Shown piece after piece: positions 1 to 12,892 of a DNA stretch of 64,000 bases. The DNA is from Poa pratensis (lineage: Eukaryota > Streptophyta > Magnoliopsida > Poales > Poaceae): positions 21,570,438 to 21,634,437 of the forward strand of contig CAMZMU010000089.1 of NCBI GenBank assembly GCA_947311845.1, in the 5' to 3' direction. A model generated the notes under the pieces. It made no database searches. It saw only the letters and a program-made list of their open reading frames with translations, and was not told the DNA's origin. Positions within the stretch are counted from its first letter, which is position 1. Every line of letters begins with the position of its first letter. The translations under genes were made by a program, and so were the position numbers.

Positions 1-111
1 ATGCTTTACATGATTGTAGTGTATGTAATGTTGTGGTGCTAGAAATCTTCTTATTTCCAAACAAACAGCCTGGCTGCTGCAAGTAATGATGCATTGTTTT
101 TGTCATTGCAG

Positions 112-639
112 GCCATCAACGTATGGACCGGAGTACATGTATCCACAGGTTGAGAACTCATCCACGATTTAATATAACTTTTCCTTATTTTTTGCTTTCG
201 CTAATTTATTTTATTTTTAGTTTTGTAGAATGCCTATGGTCCATATGTTGGACAACAGTATGTCCCGGTATATGGTGGTCCCAGAACAGTAGGCCCAGCA
301 GTTTACCCATATGGGCAGTTCGGCCAACCTGTGCCAAGTGATCATTCTTATTCACCTGGCTATGTACCAGGTCACCTTCTCCCACTATCTAATCAGAATG
401 CTGCAAATGTGCGCGTATCAACAGGTCAACAACAATATCCTCCAGGTAAGAAATCAATTGTGGATGGTTGAATCGAACAGACTATATCTTGCAAAACCCG
501 ACCATGCTGTGTTCCTCAAAGTTTAATATGTGCCTCTTGTGTGGAAACAGGAGCTCCACGCCCTCAGCAACAGCTCTTGCTCCCTGCTCGTGCACCACAG
601 TTCCCGCCGAACAACATCTCTGAACAAATGTCTGGATGA
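112..639 (+). CDS. 3' exons of an RRM-type RNA-binding protein (partial)
   Basis: Three terminal exons are visible: 112-148, 229-445 and 551-639 (stop TGA 637-639), with GT/AG borders and consistent phases. They encode a Tyr/Pro/Gly/Gln-rich tail: a YGPEYMYPQ stretch, then NAYGPYVGQQYVPVYGG, then PYGQFGQPVPSDHSYSPGY, ending in NNISEQMSG. This low-complexity C-terminus is what plant single-RRM proteins of the At1g76460/At1g33470 type (similar to animal RBM24/38) carry after an N-terminal RRM. The RRM itself would lie upstream of base 1 and is not seen. The expected role is mRNA binding, possibly 3' UTR regulation. The family assignment rests on tail composition only, so it is moderately sure. 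A long 3' UTR follows. Confidence 0.7.
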
Positions 640-1440
640 CTAAAGGATGCCAGTGACAAATTTGAGGTACGTTTACCTTGGTCAAACTACAGTCCTTGGC
701 TGCCCGACTGTTGTTGACATCTAGCCTTTCTTGTCACAGGTATCCTCCGGTCTGCAGCAGGACTAAGAACAGCAGTACTGCTAATTGGGCGGCACGCTTC
801 TTTTCTTGCAAACTGTCTTCTTTTGCATTTTTAAAGGTTGGTCGTTACACTGATTTAACATTGCCGTTTGTCCTTTTATTGGAAGGGCTGTGTGGGCTGA
901 ATTGTATTGTTCCTAACTTATTTCAGGTTGTCCTTAATGCATGGTTCCCTGCAATGCTTATACTGTGAATGTTAAGCCGCTCCATCGATGGGGCGCGAAG
1001 CACGAGCGAGAGCTGGAAAATGAAGCCACTCTTGCTCTGCTTCTGTCAGTGTCTTGTACATTCTCCATCCCCTGCCAGGAATTCTGATAGCTGGTGGTCT
1101 GTTCTGTCAGTGTCTTGTGCATTCTCCATCCCCTGCCAGGAATTCTGATAGCTGGTGGTCTGTGCATCGACCAAACTGGACGCCGGAAAAGGAGTCCGAC
1201 GTCCAACCTGTGTACAGTAGTAGTAGCTCATGTAGGGTTTCAAATCGTAGAACAGCTCGATTCTTTGGAAGTGTTGTATCTGGTTCATGCTGTGTATAGC
1301 CATTCTCGTCTTTTTCGTAGCATATGTGCATGTGTTGTACAGGTCTTTCGGTGTTGCAGTGTCCTCAGTTGGCTGTGTAAATTATTATTTCTATAAACTG
1401 GAACTGTATATCAGTTACATGCTGCGTAATTAAATAAGGC
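640..1440 (+). other. 3' UTR and downstream of the RNA-binding protein gene
   Basis: There is no coding signal after the stop at 639. The segment 664-739 has GT and AG ends and could be a 3' UTR intron. The region contains a 61-bp tandem duplication (listed separately), and AT-rich sequence begins around 1380. The ORFs here on both strands are duplicates generated by that tandem repeat. Confidence 0.5.
1041..1162 (+). repeat. 61-bp tandem duplication in 3' UTR
   Basis: Two adjacent copies start at 1041 and 1102, each beginning TTCTGTCAGTGTCTTGT and ending GATAGCTGGTGGTCTG. They differ by about one base, so the duplication is recent. Confidence 0.9.
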
Positions 1441-2203
1441 CAATTCTACCCTGTAAAATAATATAATTTGTTGCAAGTTGCAATACATGGAAGAACGGTG
1501 GTCATGCAAATTGTTCGAATTCAAATGTGATAGCTTTCTGTTTCACCCGGGTGTTCTTGCACCTTATGTTTGGGACGTATTTTCTTTACCCCAAAAATAA
1601 TACTCCCTATGTTCTGAATTATAAGACATAAAACGTTCTGGCCTTCTATGAATTGCGTGCATATAGCCTTGTTCCAGTGGGGTGTCTGTTCACTCGTTTT
1701 CAGTCCACATTGAAATGTTCATAAGTATTTAGAAGATGAAATCCATGCTAAGTATCATTGTCAAATTTGGAGCAGAAGTGCCTCCGTGTGGAGAAAATCT
1801 GCTTCATGGATGATTCAAGAGATTGCGCGATGGCATTAACAAATCACTAATTTCATCTCCGATGCTAAAAAGGCTATGCATATGCTTATCCTGTTCAGAT
1901 GCAAAACGATTATTCAAGACTTCTGATGTGGCAAAACATAGGAGGGGTTTATACTTCTCTTACTATACTGCAGCATGTCCTTGTAAATTATGGCTAATAG
2001 GATTTAACCAATGTACTCATAGCTCATTCTCCTAAATAACAGCTGACCACTAGTATTTTCATCAATTTACATAACAAAAAACAACTATTCACTATACTAT
2101 TGTCCTCCGTTTATATGAACAAAACGAATTACAAACACACCCTACTGCAAATAAAATCATAATGTATGGGGGAAAAGGATATTACAAAGCAAATCGTAGC
2201 TTC
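1441..2203. other. Intergenic, MITE-like remnant
   Basis: AT-rich sequence with no gene signal. At 1601 a TACTCCCTATGTTCTGAAT stretch resembles a degraded Stowaway terminus, but no matching right end was found. Confidence 0.35.
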
Positions 2204-2703
2204 AAATGATTTTCTCTAGTAGCACGGCTGATGCAACCGTGGGACATGTTACTATGTACAGTTTGCCCTGAGTTTAAAGGCAAACGCTATCGATGGAACT
2301 GGAGCACGAGACCCTCTGCATTACAAGGACAATGAGAAATTTACCTCGGCACATACCAGGCTCACAAAAGTGCCAGGTCATGTCCAGCTGATGCAACTCA
2401 TTGGCTGGAGCGAATACAGGCAAAAATGGTACTTTTATCTTTCTGCTGGATATCTGGACGAGTAAGATGGCACTGCAAGAGGCAAGGCATACGCAGATTA
2501 GTTCTCGGCTGAATAACATATGCATACCACAAACATGGAAGTGGTCAGAACTAGTGAGAATTTCCACCTTGAACTCCAGATCATGAAGGTCAGGGCTCAC
2601 CCAGGATGTCCAGTTGTAGTTATGGTCTGCTGTAGGTTATTGGCTAGTCGCTGTCAAAATGGGGTCAAAACAGTACGCCTAGCAGAACAGGAATGTGCCA
2701 TCA
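2204..2703 (-). other. Probable 3' UTR of the BIG1-like gene
   Basis: Sequence downstream of the TAA at 2704-2706 on the minus strand. No domain-bearing ORF was seen. The 108-aa minus ORF here has no recognisable features. Confidence 0.4.
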
Positions 2704-5700
2704 TTATACTTCTATCATGGGACCTATTGATGATCTGAAGATTTTGTACAGCGCGTGTTGAACATCTCCAGAGCTATGCTCACAACGAATCAGATCAACC
2801 AACAGTGGGAAAAAGCGGGGCAGTACTCTCCTAAATGAATTCTTCTCTAGGTTACGCAGCAACTGCATCACCAGAAGAACCAACGGAGTCCTAGCAGCCA
2901 GTTCCTCTTTCTTGGCAGCGCCCAGTGGCACCACGCGATGCAAAGCTGGATCACTGTCAGAAGTTTCATCAGATGGTCCATGCCCTGCACACTTTAGATA
3001 TGTCCGCAGTATTTCCTCACAAGCATCTAGTATTCGTGATTCTATCTTCATGTCTTCCGATAAGAATGGATACCCATGGAGCAGAGCTTGGAGAAGCTTG
3101 AGGTAGCTCTGGTATGTCACGTTCTCGAAATGGACAACTGCCGGCTCAGATGCCTCCAAAAGGGAACATGCCTTATGGAATTTCATCTGTAACAAAGAGT
3201 CGGCGCTCACTTCACTTGCATGTGTCGCAATGGCTGATATCATCTCCAAAAGAATGCTAATGTGCTCCACATCAAGATATTTGCCTTGTTCCTCGTACAA
3301 ATTAGTAATTCCCTGTGTAAAGGGAACAAACTGAGTATGATGTGCAAAGACTGGAAGAGAAAAGGACATCCTTGTATGGATCATTTTGGCACGAAATTTC
3401 AGGTATTGCCAGCAATGGAAGATGTGTAATGAGCCTTCAGAGCTTACTTTGACACGAAAACTGGCATCAATACCTCTAAGTAGAAGCAAACTGTCCTGTA
3501 TTATCCTAACATTTTTTCTGTTTGTCCTAACAACACACTCGTACCCTCTGCTCTTTTAAATGTTGGTGCTTTAATTGCGGACAAAACCACTAGGCATAGC
3601 CACTAAGACTATCAGATTCTAAAGCGTGTGTAGAAAATGTGCCAGGTCCATTCCATTCCATCTAGTCAGATGCCCAAACCCAAGCTGTGTAAAACATCTA
3701 AATAGTTCTATATTTGCATTTTTACCATCCAAAGAAGATCTCTGAGTCAAACATAAAGCATGTACGAGTATGAGTGTCTTAGCAAGATTATGTACATGAG
3801 AACTGAGTGTCCCCACTTGGCTAGATGTGTCAGTTCACGGTTGTCTCTCCTTTGATAAAAAAAATGCCAGAGGTACTAGTCCCTGTAGTTCTAGGAAAGA
3901 CAATGTGCATGATGTAATTAACAACAAATACGTACCTCAACTACTAAGAGTTGTAGGGCCATATGATTCTTCAGTTTGACAATAGCGTAAGAAGTTGTCT
4001 CCATATTGGCTTCCTCTTCATCATTACTATAAATTTCATGATCTGAATACTGATCGGTTTCGGATTCTGCTCTATCAGGAATGTCAATGTCTTGCATCAT
4101 CCTTACAACTTTAGAGAATACGACAAAGGTATGTGTCGATGATTCTTTGAAGGACAGAAGAATATCTTTCCATTCCTCCTTTGAGAGTTTACTACCAACT
4201 CCCTCTGCTAAACGCAGCAAAGAAGATACGCCGATGGTAGCAGAATGTTTATAGGGACTCCTGATAAAATATGTGACAATAGATGCAATTCTAGCAAGTT
4301 CTGGCCACATCACGTCAAAGAAATTGACAAATAAAACCACTAAAGATTTCACTGCCAATGTTTGTGTTTCAAGAGTTGAAAACTCATCCTCAGCGCCATT
4401 TGATGTTAAGGTCCGATCACTGACCCTAGACATTTGACTGCCAAATAGAGGATAAATAACAGATTCAAAGATATTGGCCCAAAAGGACTCTGAGAAGAGG
4501 TGTCCATGATCCTTCAAAATGTCAAAAAGCACTCCTACAGCACTTTTCCCGATAGTCAGCCTTGAATCAGTTGTCAATCTGGCCAAACCTGAAAAGGCAA
4601 GGAAACAAAAAGGAAAAACATTAATGTGATTATTGATTAATAAAAAAACATCTATGCCTTCATCTTTTCATCTAACAAGGTGGTTCACACATACACAAAT
4701 AAAGAAAAAATGGTGTACCTGCAAGGAGAGGAACCCAGAAGGAAACAGAATCATTCTTGTTCGAGTGGCATTTCCATCAACCATGTCTGAATTGCTAGGT
4801 CTATCATGACAAACAAATCCTTCCTCGGCAAGTTTAACAGCACAGAATCGGAGAAATGCAATAGCGTTGAGACTGGCCTCACTATTAAATTGGCTACTTG
4901 TAAATGCAATAAGACAATGGACACAATCAGTAAATGTTGTGGCATCAGTCTCAGTTATGTATCGAAAGTAGTCACGGACAATTCTTTCCATTGTCCCAAA
5001 TGCCACTAGGACAGTACTTTTCGTGCCATCAGATGCAGCAGAAGTAAAAACCTGTACATTGACGAAAAATCAATGAATGACACAAAATCATCATGTTAAC
5101 TTTATTTTTTTCCTGGACAAGCCACGCTACATCCAGATGAGAACTTATCCAAGGCACTGGAGTAAACTAAAATTAACCAATGAAGCAATACATACCGTAA
5201 AAACACCCTTCCAGCCAGACTTTATGTTGTTAACGCGACTTAGGACCATCTGTGATACACATCGAACAATCAGCTCTCGTACTTCTGGAACATCACTCTT
5301 CTCCATAACAATCACAAAAGGTTTAAGGAAATCATTTTGGAAGTTGTAGTTTGCCAGTTCCTCTCTTTCCAAAAACTTCATTGCTAACTGCCTCAGAGAG
5401 TCCATAACAAATATTGCCACAGAAAGATTTTCTAGTAATCCGACAGACACGAAAAATTCTGATAGGACTTTCCAAATTCTAGACCACACCAAACGTATGC
5501 GGTTGATATTATAATGCCTGCACAAACAATATCCATAATTAGACTAGTTAAGAAGTACTGAGTCATGGCTGCTGCATGCTACTTAAAATGATGGTTTTGT
5601 GAGTGGATTTTAAGAATCTTCTTACGCAATCTCTACTATTTTTGTAAGGCAGAAGATACGAGGATCTGATGGAGACTGCAACTCAGTCATTGAGACCTTG

Positions 5701-8700
5701 CAAAGAGCTTTCACAAAAGCAACAATGGCATCACTGTTTAACCTTTGACTATGGGCAAATATGTGATTTAACTCAACAATGCCTATCTGGTCCAACAAAT
5801 GTATGGTTGATATGAAATTATTCATCTGTTCAGGAGTAACCAGCCCTGAGGCACTGGTTTTTGCCACAGTGCTGTCGTAAGAACCCCCTCTAACAGCAGC
5901 CATCATGGCAGGATTCTGAAGAGCATTGGTTCTCTTTGAAGGTAGAACAGAAGCAGACATCTGGGTTTTTCCTTCCGACTCAACCAGAGGTACTGTCAGA
6001 AATGAAGCATCAGTAGGCACTCCTTCTCCAAGCAAATGTAAATGCTCAAACCGTGATAAACATGTTAACACGTGCTCCCAAGCTTCCTGCAAATAATTTC
6101 CATCTTCGATTGCAATGGAAATTATAGCCTGTTAAAAGAAAATATTTATCATTCAGACGCTGAAACAGTCAGATATTCCTAGCTGCTTACTAGTAAAGTA
6201 TATCGTGAACATCAGTATTGAATATACCCTCGCAAAAAGGGATTATTCAACATAAATAGGTACAATATTTGGCATAATTAATGGTGATCATTTTTTGAAA
6301 TAGCATAAAAATAATCCATAAAAAAATTGGACGGTTAAGATTCCAATCTGCTCAAGTCAGCAGTTCTACTATGTTCCCTAAAAGTCTCAATTGCACAAGC
6401 CCTGCAGCAGCACTATTTGTAGTTAAACAGTGGACGGTTGCAGTCCTGCCCCTTAACGTGTTTTAAAGTTGCTATCACCCGCAAAAAAAGGAGAGTACTG
6501 AAACAACAAAAGGGTAAAAACAACAGATTGCATAATTGCCTTAAAACATTATGCGATATGCAAGATATGGAATTTCTGAATTTGCATAAGCCGATGCAAC
6601 CATTTTACAGTAGACGTGACTAAAGTGGGCCTTTGGTAGTAACAAGCTAGAATATATGTTCCAAAGATCCATAGAATCTTAAATGCATAGTTTCATAAAA
6701 CTGATTATATAGAAGAAACATGTTAAAAACTCCACAAAACCAATATGTTTCAGTGCCTCTGACCTTAACAGCGTCAACATTTTTTGTTTCATGTCTGCAG
6801 CAGAATGAAGGGATGTGAATTTGGCTATGGATGTCAAAAAAGCATCTCTTTGTGTCTGCAGGCACATAACAGAGGTGACATGCACGGCAGATCTCAATCC
6901 ATATAAACACTGTGATGTCGCAGCCTTATCATCACTTTGGTCCAGTGTCACAGTGAATGCAGCCATCATAGGAGCCCAACAGGCCTCCATCATGAACCTT
7001 AAAATGGTTGCATCAGCAACAACATAAAACACGGACCTGCACCATGCACAAGCTTAAGTTCATAAAGCATCATTCAATACATAAGTATTGTAACAAAGAG
7101 AAAACATGCTGATCTTACTCTGATTTCCCGTGTTTTGCTTTAAATTTCTCCTGTATGTGCTTAATGAGCAAGTCATTTGCCCCGTGCGCCTTGTCTTCTG
7201 TCTGTCCCCAGTTGACAAAGTTGATAATGTTGTCTAAGCCTAGAAGCTTACTTACGCTGTTGGTTTGCTTGGTTTGTGCAGCTGAAGAATCAGCACTCAT
7301 TTTGATCTCATTACTGACAATTTGATCGTACAATGCACTTAAGTAAGCTTCAGGCAAATCCTTCCCATCATCAATTCCCCGATTATTGCGCATAAAGTCA
7401 GCCTTAGACATCTGCACAAGAAAATATCCATAATTAAGTGAGCCACTCCCAGATGATAGCAGTGGCAGATCTTAATTGACTTACCTTATCCTTCACCATG
7501 GCACTGTGAGCGTCAGTGTTTAGCAAGATCACTGAATAAGCAAGAATATAAGCGGTATCTGCACTGGTAAAAACATTTGGGTTGCATTTACAGAAGCGTT
7601 CAGCAAACTTTTCCATGATCCTGTCAATTTTCTGTGCTTCCCCCGGTAACCTGAAACCTTGCAAGAAGAATCTAATTGCCTCACCAAAATCCATCCCTTC
7701 AAAGTTTAGTGCATCCACATAAGCATGCATGACTTTGAGAGGAAAGTCGTCTCTTTCACCCAAATAGTCTCCAACCATTGTTGCATTTAGGCCAGCAGTG
7801 CTAATCAAGAAAGAAGCAACATCTTCCGGGGACTGGCCTATCTTTTTGCTTCGAATGAGAAAGTCAATACCTTTGGAAGGTTTTCTGTTAAACAAGGCAA
7901 TTCCTTTCTGTAAAACAAAATATATACCTATTATATTAATACTCCTTTAAAAGAAACAATGTCTACCTAGAACAAAAACAATTTAAAGTAGGCAATCATT
8001 TACACCTGAAGTTCTATTTTATAAGCACGTCGTTGCTCAAGTGAGGAAGAATCAGATACGTCAGAACTACTAGACTCAGGTTGCAGGTCATAATCCATTC
8101 CTATCCCTTCTTCTCCATTATGGATATTATGATTGTCGATTGAACTTGGTACTTCAGAACTTTCACCAATTCTCAGTTGCTGGTCCATCCATGAACCCAT
8201 CGACTTAATAACGGTGGCAAGACACTTGACAGATTCAATCCGAAATGTTTGGTCTTGTGCGACAGTTAATGTCGTCGTTGATCCATCAGGGACACCTAAA
8301 GCTGTTTTTAGTAGTCCGTTGACAATCCTGTTAAGAACGATGTAATTAAATTGCTTTATTGTGAAATTAGAAAGAGAATGCCATATTTTTGGCAGTAGAA
8401 ATAGCACATGTAGAACTGTGCCCTTTGTACAGACTCGCTATATTTGGATATTTGATACAGAATACTAGTGAATCTAAAAAAAAAAACTCGATCAAGAATA
8501 AACTAGCATACCTTTCAAAAATGTTTGGTGCATCAACGTCACAATCATAGTTCACAAAGATATCGATAATAACCTGAGGTTCTTTACAGATCTTCTCCAG
8601 AAAGTTTAGAACTGTCATTTTTTGCAAGAAGCTAGGCTGAAGGACATTTTCAAGAACTCTCAGCACAAGCATAGGAAAAAATATTCCAATTTCCTCTTTC

Positions 8701-10622
8701 AAACCAGATCTAAACCTTAGCAAAAGACCCATAAAGATGGAGCACAAAAGCTGGTAAACGCTCATTGCTGACATGGCACTGTTCTTCAATAAGGATAAAC
8801 AAAGGTACTGCTTAATTGCTTCAACATACCTGCACCAGCAGAGGGAAAAAACATTGTTATTAGTGGGATATCTTATCTGTTGAACTAGGTACTCAATTTA
8901 ACGTTCATGAAATGATCAGATGGCTTAACCAGCTTCCAGTACTTTTAGAATGTTAGAAGAAACATTTCCGTGCGAATAAAGGCCAACTTAGAATATTATT
9001 CAGCAGTACTGATGATTTTGTTAGTGCCAACTGCCAAGTGGCATCATCAACCTTAATCAGTGTCTCTACATTGACTGTTACATGCATAGGCTATGTAGCT
9101 ATTATGTACGCTTCTCAGTTCTTACCAACCCGTTTTGTGGCCCTTAATGATGTTCTTTTTTTCATGGATTATTTGCTGGAAGAACCAACGAATTGAATGA
9201 AAGGTGTCTCCAATCCAGGCAAGTGGCAGCTAATAAAGTGATAGGTAATCAGTACATTATTTGGAAATTCGAGCTGGATAATCTGGTTCCTTATCCATCA
9301 GTACTATTTTTTACTTTAGAACCTTGTTTAAAACCCTAATTGCAGTCAATCAAGCAAATTACACATAACTAACATGAGCATATGTCATCTATATCGAAAA
9401 ATGTTAAGACACTACTTACTATAATTTACTACTTACTCAAAAAAAAAATGCTCTCGCTGTTGGCAAGTGTGGTTTCCCACATCCTCCATTTTAACATCCC
9501 TCCCCCACCATTTTGGTATATCGACACTCACTTGAATACTAATAAATATTGACGTAAAGAGGGAATGCAATGAATTGATCTGATGTATAAAATCAGAAGA
9601 AGCATACTTGTCGCTCGTCTTCCAGAATGGCCCTGCGTTGTCGATGACCATCCGAAGTAGCTCGAGTGACAGCACCTTCCCCCGGAGAAGTACCGGATCA
9701 TCGGGGTTATCGGGCGTGGCAAACTTCATGGACAGTTTGCAGAGGTTTTTGAACAAGGCCAGCCCATCCTCCCTGATCCTGCTCATCCCCTCATCCTCCT
9801 CGCTTCCCTCCCCCTCAGCTTCTGGCACGTACGCCGCTGGGGCGGAGCGTCCTCTGGCGTGTCGCTCCCCTCCATCGCCTCGTTTATGAACGCCTGCGCC
9901 GCCTGCACGACGCTGGAGTCGTTGAGGCTGCGGTCGGAGAGGTCCATCATGTCCGCGGCCGAGACGGTGCGCACGCGCACGTCCATGGAGTCGGCCTCGA
10001 CGCGCGCGAAGACGACGACCAGCACCTGCGCGAGCGCCAGCTTGGCGCAGAGCTGGCTCCTGCCGCTGGCGCTGCCGAGGTAGAGGTTGTAGCAGGCCTT
10101 GACCATGTGGCCGAGGCAGTCCCCGCGGACGGAGACCGCGGGGCAGCGCGCGAAGGCGACGAGCACGCGGAGCGCGGCGAGCTCGAGCGCGTCGTCGCCG
10201 AGGCCGCCGCAGGAGAGGGACGCGGCGAAGAGCCTGGAGAGCGGGGAGGGAGAGGAGGAGGCGACGTCGCCGAGGAGGAGGCGGTGGGAGAGGAGCGCGG
10301 CGACGCAGTCGAGGGCCGGCTCGGCGACCTTCGGGGAGCCGGGATCGAGGGCGAGGAGGAGCGCCTGGAGCGCGGCCTCGGCGACGGGGGCGGGGAGGCC
10401 GGGGATGGGGGAAGGCGGGGATGGTTCGGGGTCGGAGGTGGAGACGGGGGCGGGGGCGGAGGAGAGGAGGTCGATGGCGGACTTGGAGGCGGAGACGAGC
10501 GCGGAGTGCTTGCGCCAGGAGGAGTGCTTGATGACCTTGTCGAGGGCGCGGGCGAGCACGCGGCCGGCCGGGGAGGCGCCGCCGAGGGGATCGGCCTCGG
10601 CGTCGCCCGCGGAGGACGACAT
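2704..10622 (-). CDS. BIG1: BIG1-type ARF guanine-nucleotide exchange factor (Sec7), frame broken three times
   Basis: This is a large ARF-GEF that would activate ARF GTPases at the trans-Golgi/early endosome. Eleven exons with GT-AG borders: 9608-10622, 8512-8829, 8006-8327, 7485-7907, 7119-7411, 6764-7036, 5626-6128, 5196-5517, 4719-5051, 3936-4588, 2704-3312. Exon 1 (start MSSSAGDAEADPLGG) carries the DCB region. Exons 2-3 hold the HUS region with the NYDCD motif. Exon 4 is the Sec7 core with FRLPGEAQKI (catalytic Glu finger) and AYSVILLNTDAHS. Later exons match HDS domains (GWKGVFTV, SEHSS-like CEHSS near the end). Exon lengths sum to 5064 nt, so restoring three missing bases gives about 1688 residues, the usual BIG1 length. 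Exons 1, 6 and 9 are each one base short for their phase, near 9839-9842, 6780-6785 and 4740-4800, and each shift leads to early termination. Either the gene is a pseudogene or these are sequence errors. Paralogues BIG2-4 are the alternative, but the exon 5 linker fits BIG1 best. Confidence 0.85.
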
Positions 10623-11603
10623 TAGGGCGGCCGGGGAGTGTTCCGGCTAGTTGGATGCGGCGGCGTCTGAGCTCATCGGCGGTCGGTGGCAGTGGGAGAT
10701 CTGGGAGCTGGCGCCTCGTGCTGGACGTTGCCTTGCCGCTTTCCTGGTAGCTGTGGAAGGAGCGGGGAAGTGAAGGGGAAAAGCAAATTGCAACAGATCA
10801 GCAGCCTACGGGAGCAGTAAACCGCAAGTCATCGTTGGTCCCGTCGATTGCCCCTGCTCCGTCGGCCACGTACACCATGAATTGAGCCGCAGTTTGTAAA
10901 TTTTCAACAAAATCTCTCCAGGTGCTTGCGTTTCGACCAAACATTGTCTTACACGATCGAGTCATGGCAGATTTGGGATCTTACGGGCCTAAACGTATGA
11001 CCGGAGGTGATGGAGGCGAAAGAGTCTCCACGCGTAGATAGACCCATGAAGTTTCTCATTCTCCCCATGATTTACTATTTTCCATCTCAGCACCTACAAG
11101 TGTTTATGTCGTCGTTGGTAAATTTGACATGTAGTAGGATATATAATGTGATGACATGCTAGAGATTGAAGTAGAAGAAGAGAGTAAAAAAGTTGTCCTA
11201 TGTACATGAACGACAACTTCCTACAAACTCCAAATTGAAAACAGAAACATGTGGATTATTTAAAGGAATTTCATATGATTTTTTGAAGATTTGGATTCCA
11301 GGGGTGGTTGTTTGATTCGTGGGATTGGAATTCTTAGGGGAAATCCGTGTAGCCACGGAGCACGCAAGCCACATCCGGGTGTTAAAAGGACACCGAGCTA
11401 GTTGTCCACGAAGGATGATTTTGTCAACTACTAGTTGTTCGTGCAGTCTAGATTTTCTCATCTCTTTTTTCAGTTTCTCATAAAAGGAAGTGAAGTAAAC
11501 CATGGATGTTAGCAACACTATATCAGTTTGCATGCGAAAAATCGTGCAGATATGAGTTTTTTTTTCATAGACATGATAAGATTCAAATGAATGGTGTCGG
11601 GTT
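10623..11603. other. Upstream region of BIG1-like gene
   Basis: The GC-rich 5' leader (to about 10800) grades into AT-rich intergenic DNA. No clear TATA box and no gene were seen. Confidence 0.4.
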
Positions 11604-11612
11604 ATATAGTAT

Positions 11613-11961
11613 CGGTTTTGCTAATTCTCAATCGATTGAGAATTAGCTTAGTTCTCAATCGCATGACGTCATCAGTTGCAAGTGGACTTGCAACTGATTC
11701 GGACCATTTGATTTGCTTCGTGATTCGTGCATCAGTTGCAAGTCAACATGCAACTGGGATTTGATGACGTCATGTGAACGAGAACTAAGTTAATTCTCAT
11801 TCGTCTGAGTTGCAAGTGGACTTGCAACTGCTCCAGACCATTTGATTTGCTTCGTGATTCATGCTAATCATGAGTTGCAACTTGACTTGCAACTGGAATT
11901 GATGACGTCATGTGAATGAGAATTAAGATAATTCTCATTCGATTGAGCGTTAGAAAGACCC
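11613..11961. mobile_element. Mutator-type MITE with 9-bp target duplication
   Basis: A 349-bp element is flanked by the direct repeat ATATAGTAT at 11604-11612 and 11962-11970. A 9-bp duplication is diagnostic of the Mutator superfamily. The terminal inverted repeats extend about 60 bp: the left end CGGTTTTGCTAATTCTCAAT matches the reverse complement of the right end (GGGTCTTTCTAACGCTCAAT), and both arms run into TGACGTCATC-type sequence. There is no coding capacity. The left arm contains a perfect 28-bp palindrome (11620-11647). The interior is a diverged direct duplication of about 135 bp (about 11672-11806 and 11810-11945) made of CAGTTGCAAGT inverted arms. Confidence 0.9.
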
Positions 11962-12218
11962 ATATAGTATGCACATGATAATAAAACTTAAACTTCTTAT
12001 ACCGACCACAATAAGTCATACTGTATTTTTTTATTAAATTTTGCACATGCACATCATATAGCATGACTTATGTTCATGAATTTTATTTCATAATTTTTGA
12101 AACTCAGAAGAATGGAACGTAGAGGAGGGAACAGTTCACGTGCAACCAGTTGCCAAAACTTCTCTCTGGATTGAAAATCATTGTTGCAATTCATATACTC
12201 CGTATGAGGAAATATTTA

Positions 12219-12475
12219 GGGATCATTTGATTGATAAGATAGGTAGGAAAATTGTATGAACAAAAAACATATAGAATTGGAAGGCCATGTCTAGAATCTT
12301 ATGGGAATATGAACTCTCTTTGATTTTGTTCGAAGAAATTTTCCATGAAGTCTAATCTCATGTTTTTTTATGAAGTTTACACTATAAAAATCTTATTGGA
12401 TTATTTTCTATGGGATATGATCCTCATTTTCCATATGATTTCAATCCTACACAATCTTTTGAATCAAAGGAGGCC
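12219..12475. mobile_element. Tourist/Harbinger-like MITE
   Basis: The ends GGGATCATTTGATT and the reverse complement GGCCTCCTTTGATT form an imperfect TIR. The element is flanked by TTA at 12216-12218 and 12476-12478, the 3-bp target typical of PIF/Harbinger. It is 257 bp, AT-rich and non-coding. Confidence 0.65.
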
Positions 12476-12892
12476 TTATGTACAACAAAAGTTATGCTAT
12501 AGGTACGCATGGACGAAATGTGCTATTGTACCATCACAATCACCAACGTCGTCACTCTGTTGGCAACTACTTGTGAGTTCTTGCTCGAACTCACTATAAA
12601 TTTCTCTCTGAATTGACTTCGAATGTCCGGCATTTCAATTAGACACGCCAATCTGGCCTTAGGAAATCACGATTCACATGACTGCATAAACCCAGAAAGC
12701 AGAGTGCCCAAACTTATGCTGAGACATTAAGAAACACATAAGTACATATTCCCAAAGATCATAGAACAAGAGGGGAAAAAAGCGAGCAAAAAGATAATCC
12801 ATGGATAAAGCCACGGTGGCATAGAATTCACACATAATAGGCATTGCTAGCTACACTACATACTGGGAACTTGCAAAGAAGGCGGGACTAGC
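12476..12892 (-). other. 3' UTR/downstream of bZIP60
   Basis: No gene seen. The minus-strand bZIP60 transcript would terminate here. Confidence 0.4.

Noticed and set aside
10099..10650. Long plus-strand Arg/Glu/Gly-rich ORFs
   Set aside because: They are antisense to the GC-rich first exon of the BIG1-like gene, with biased composition and no domain.
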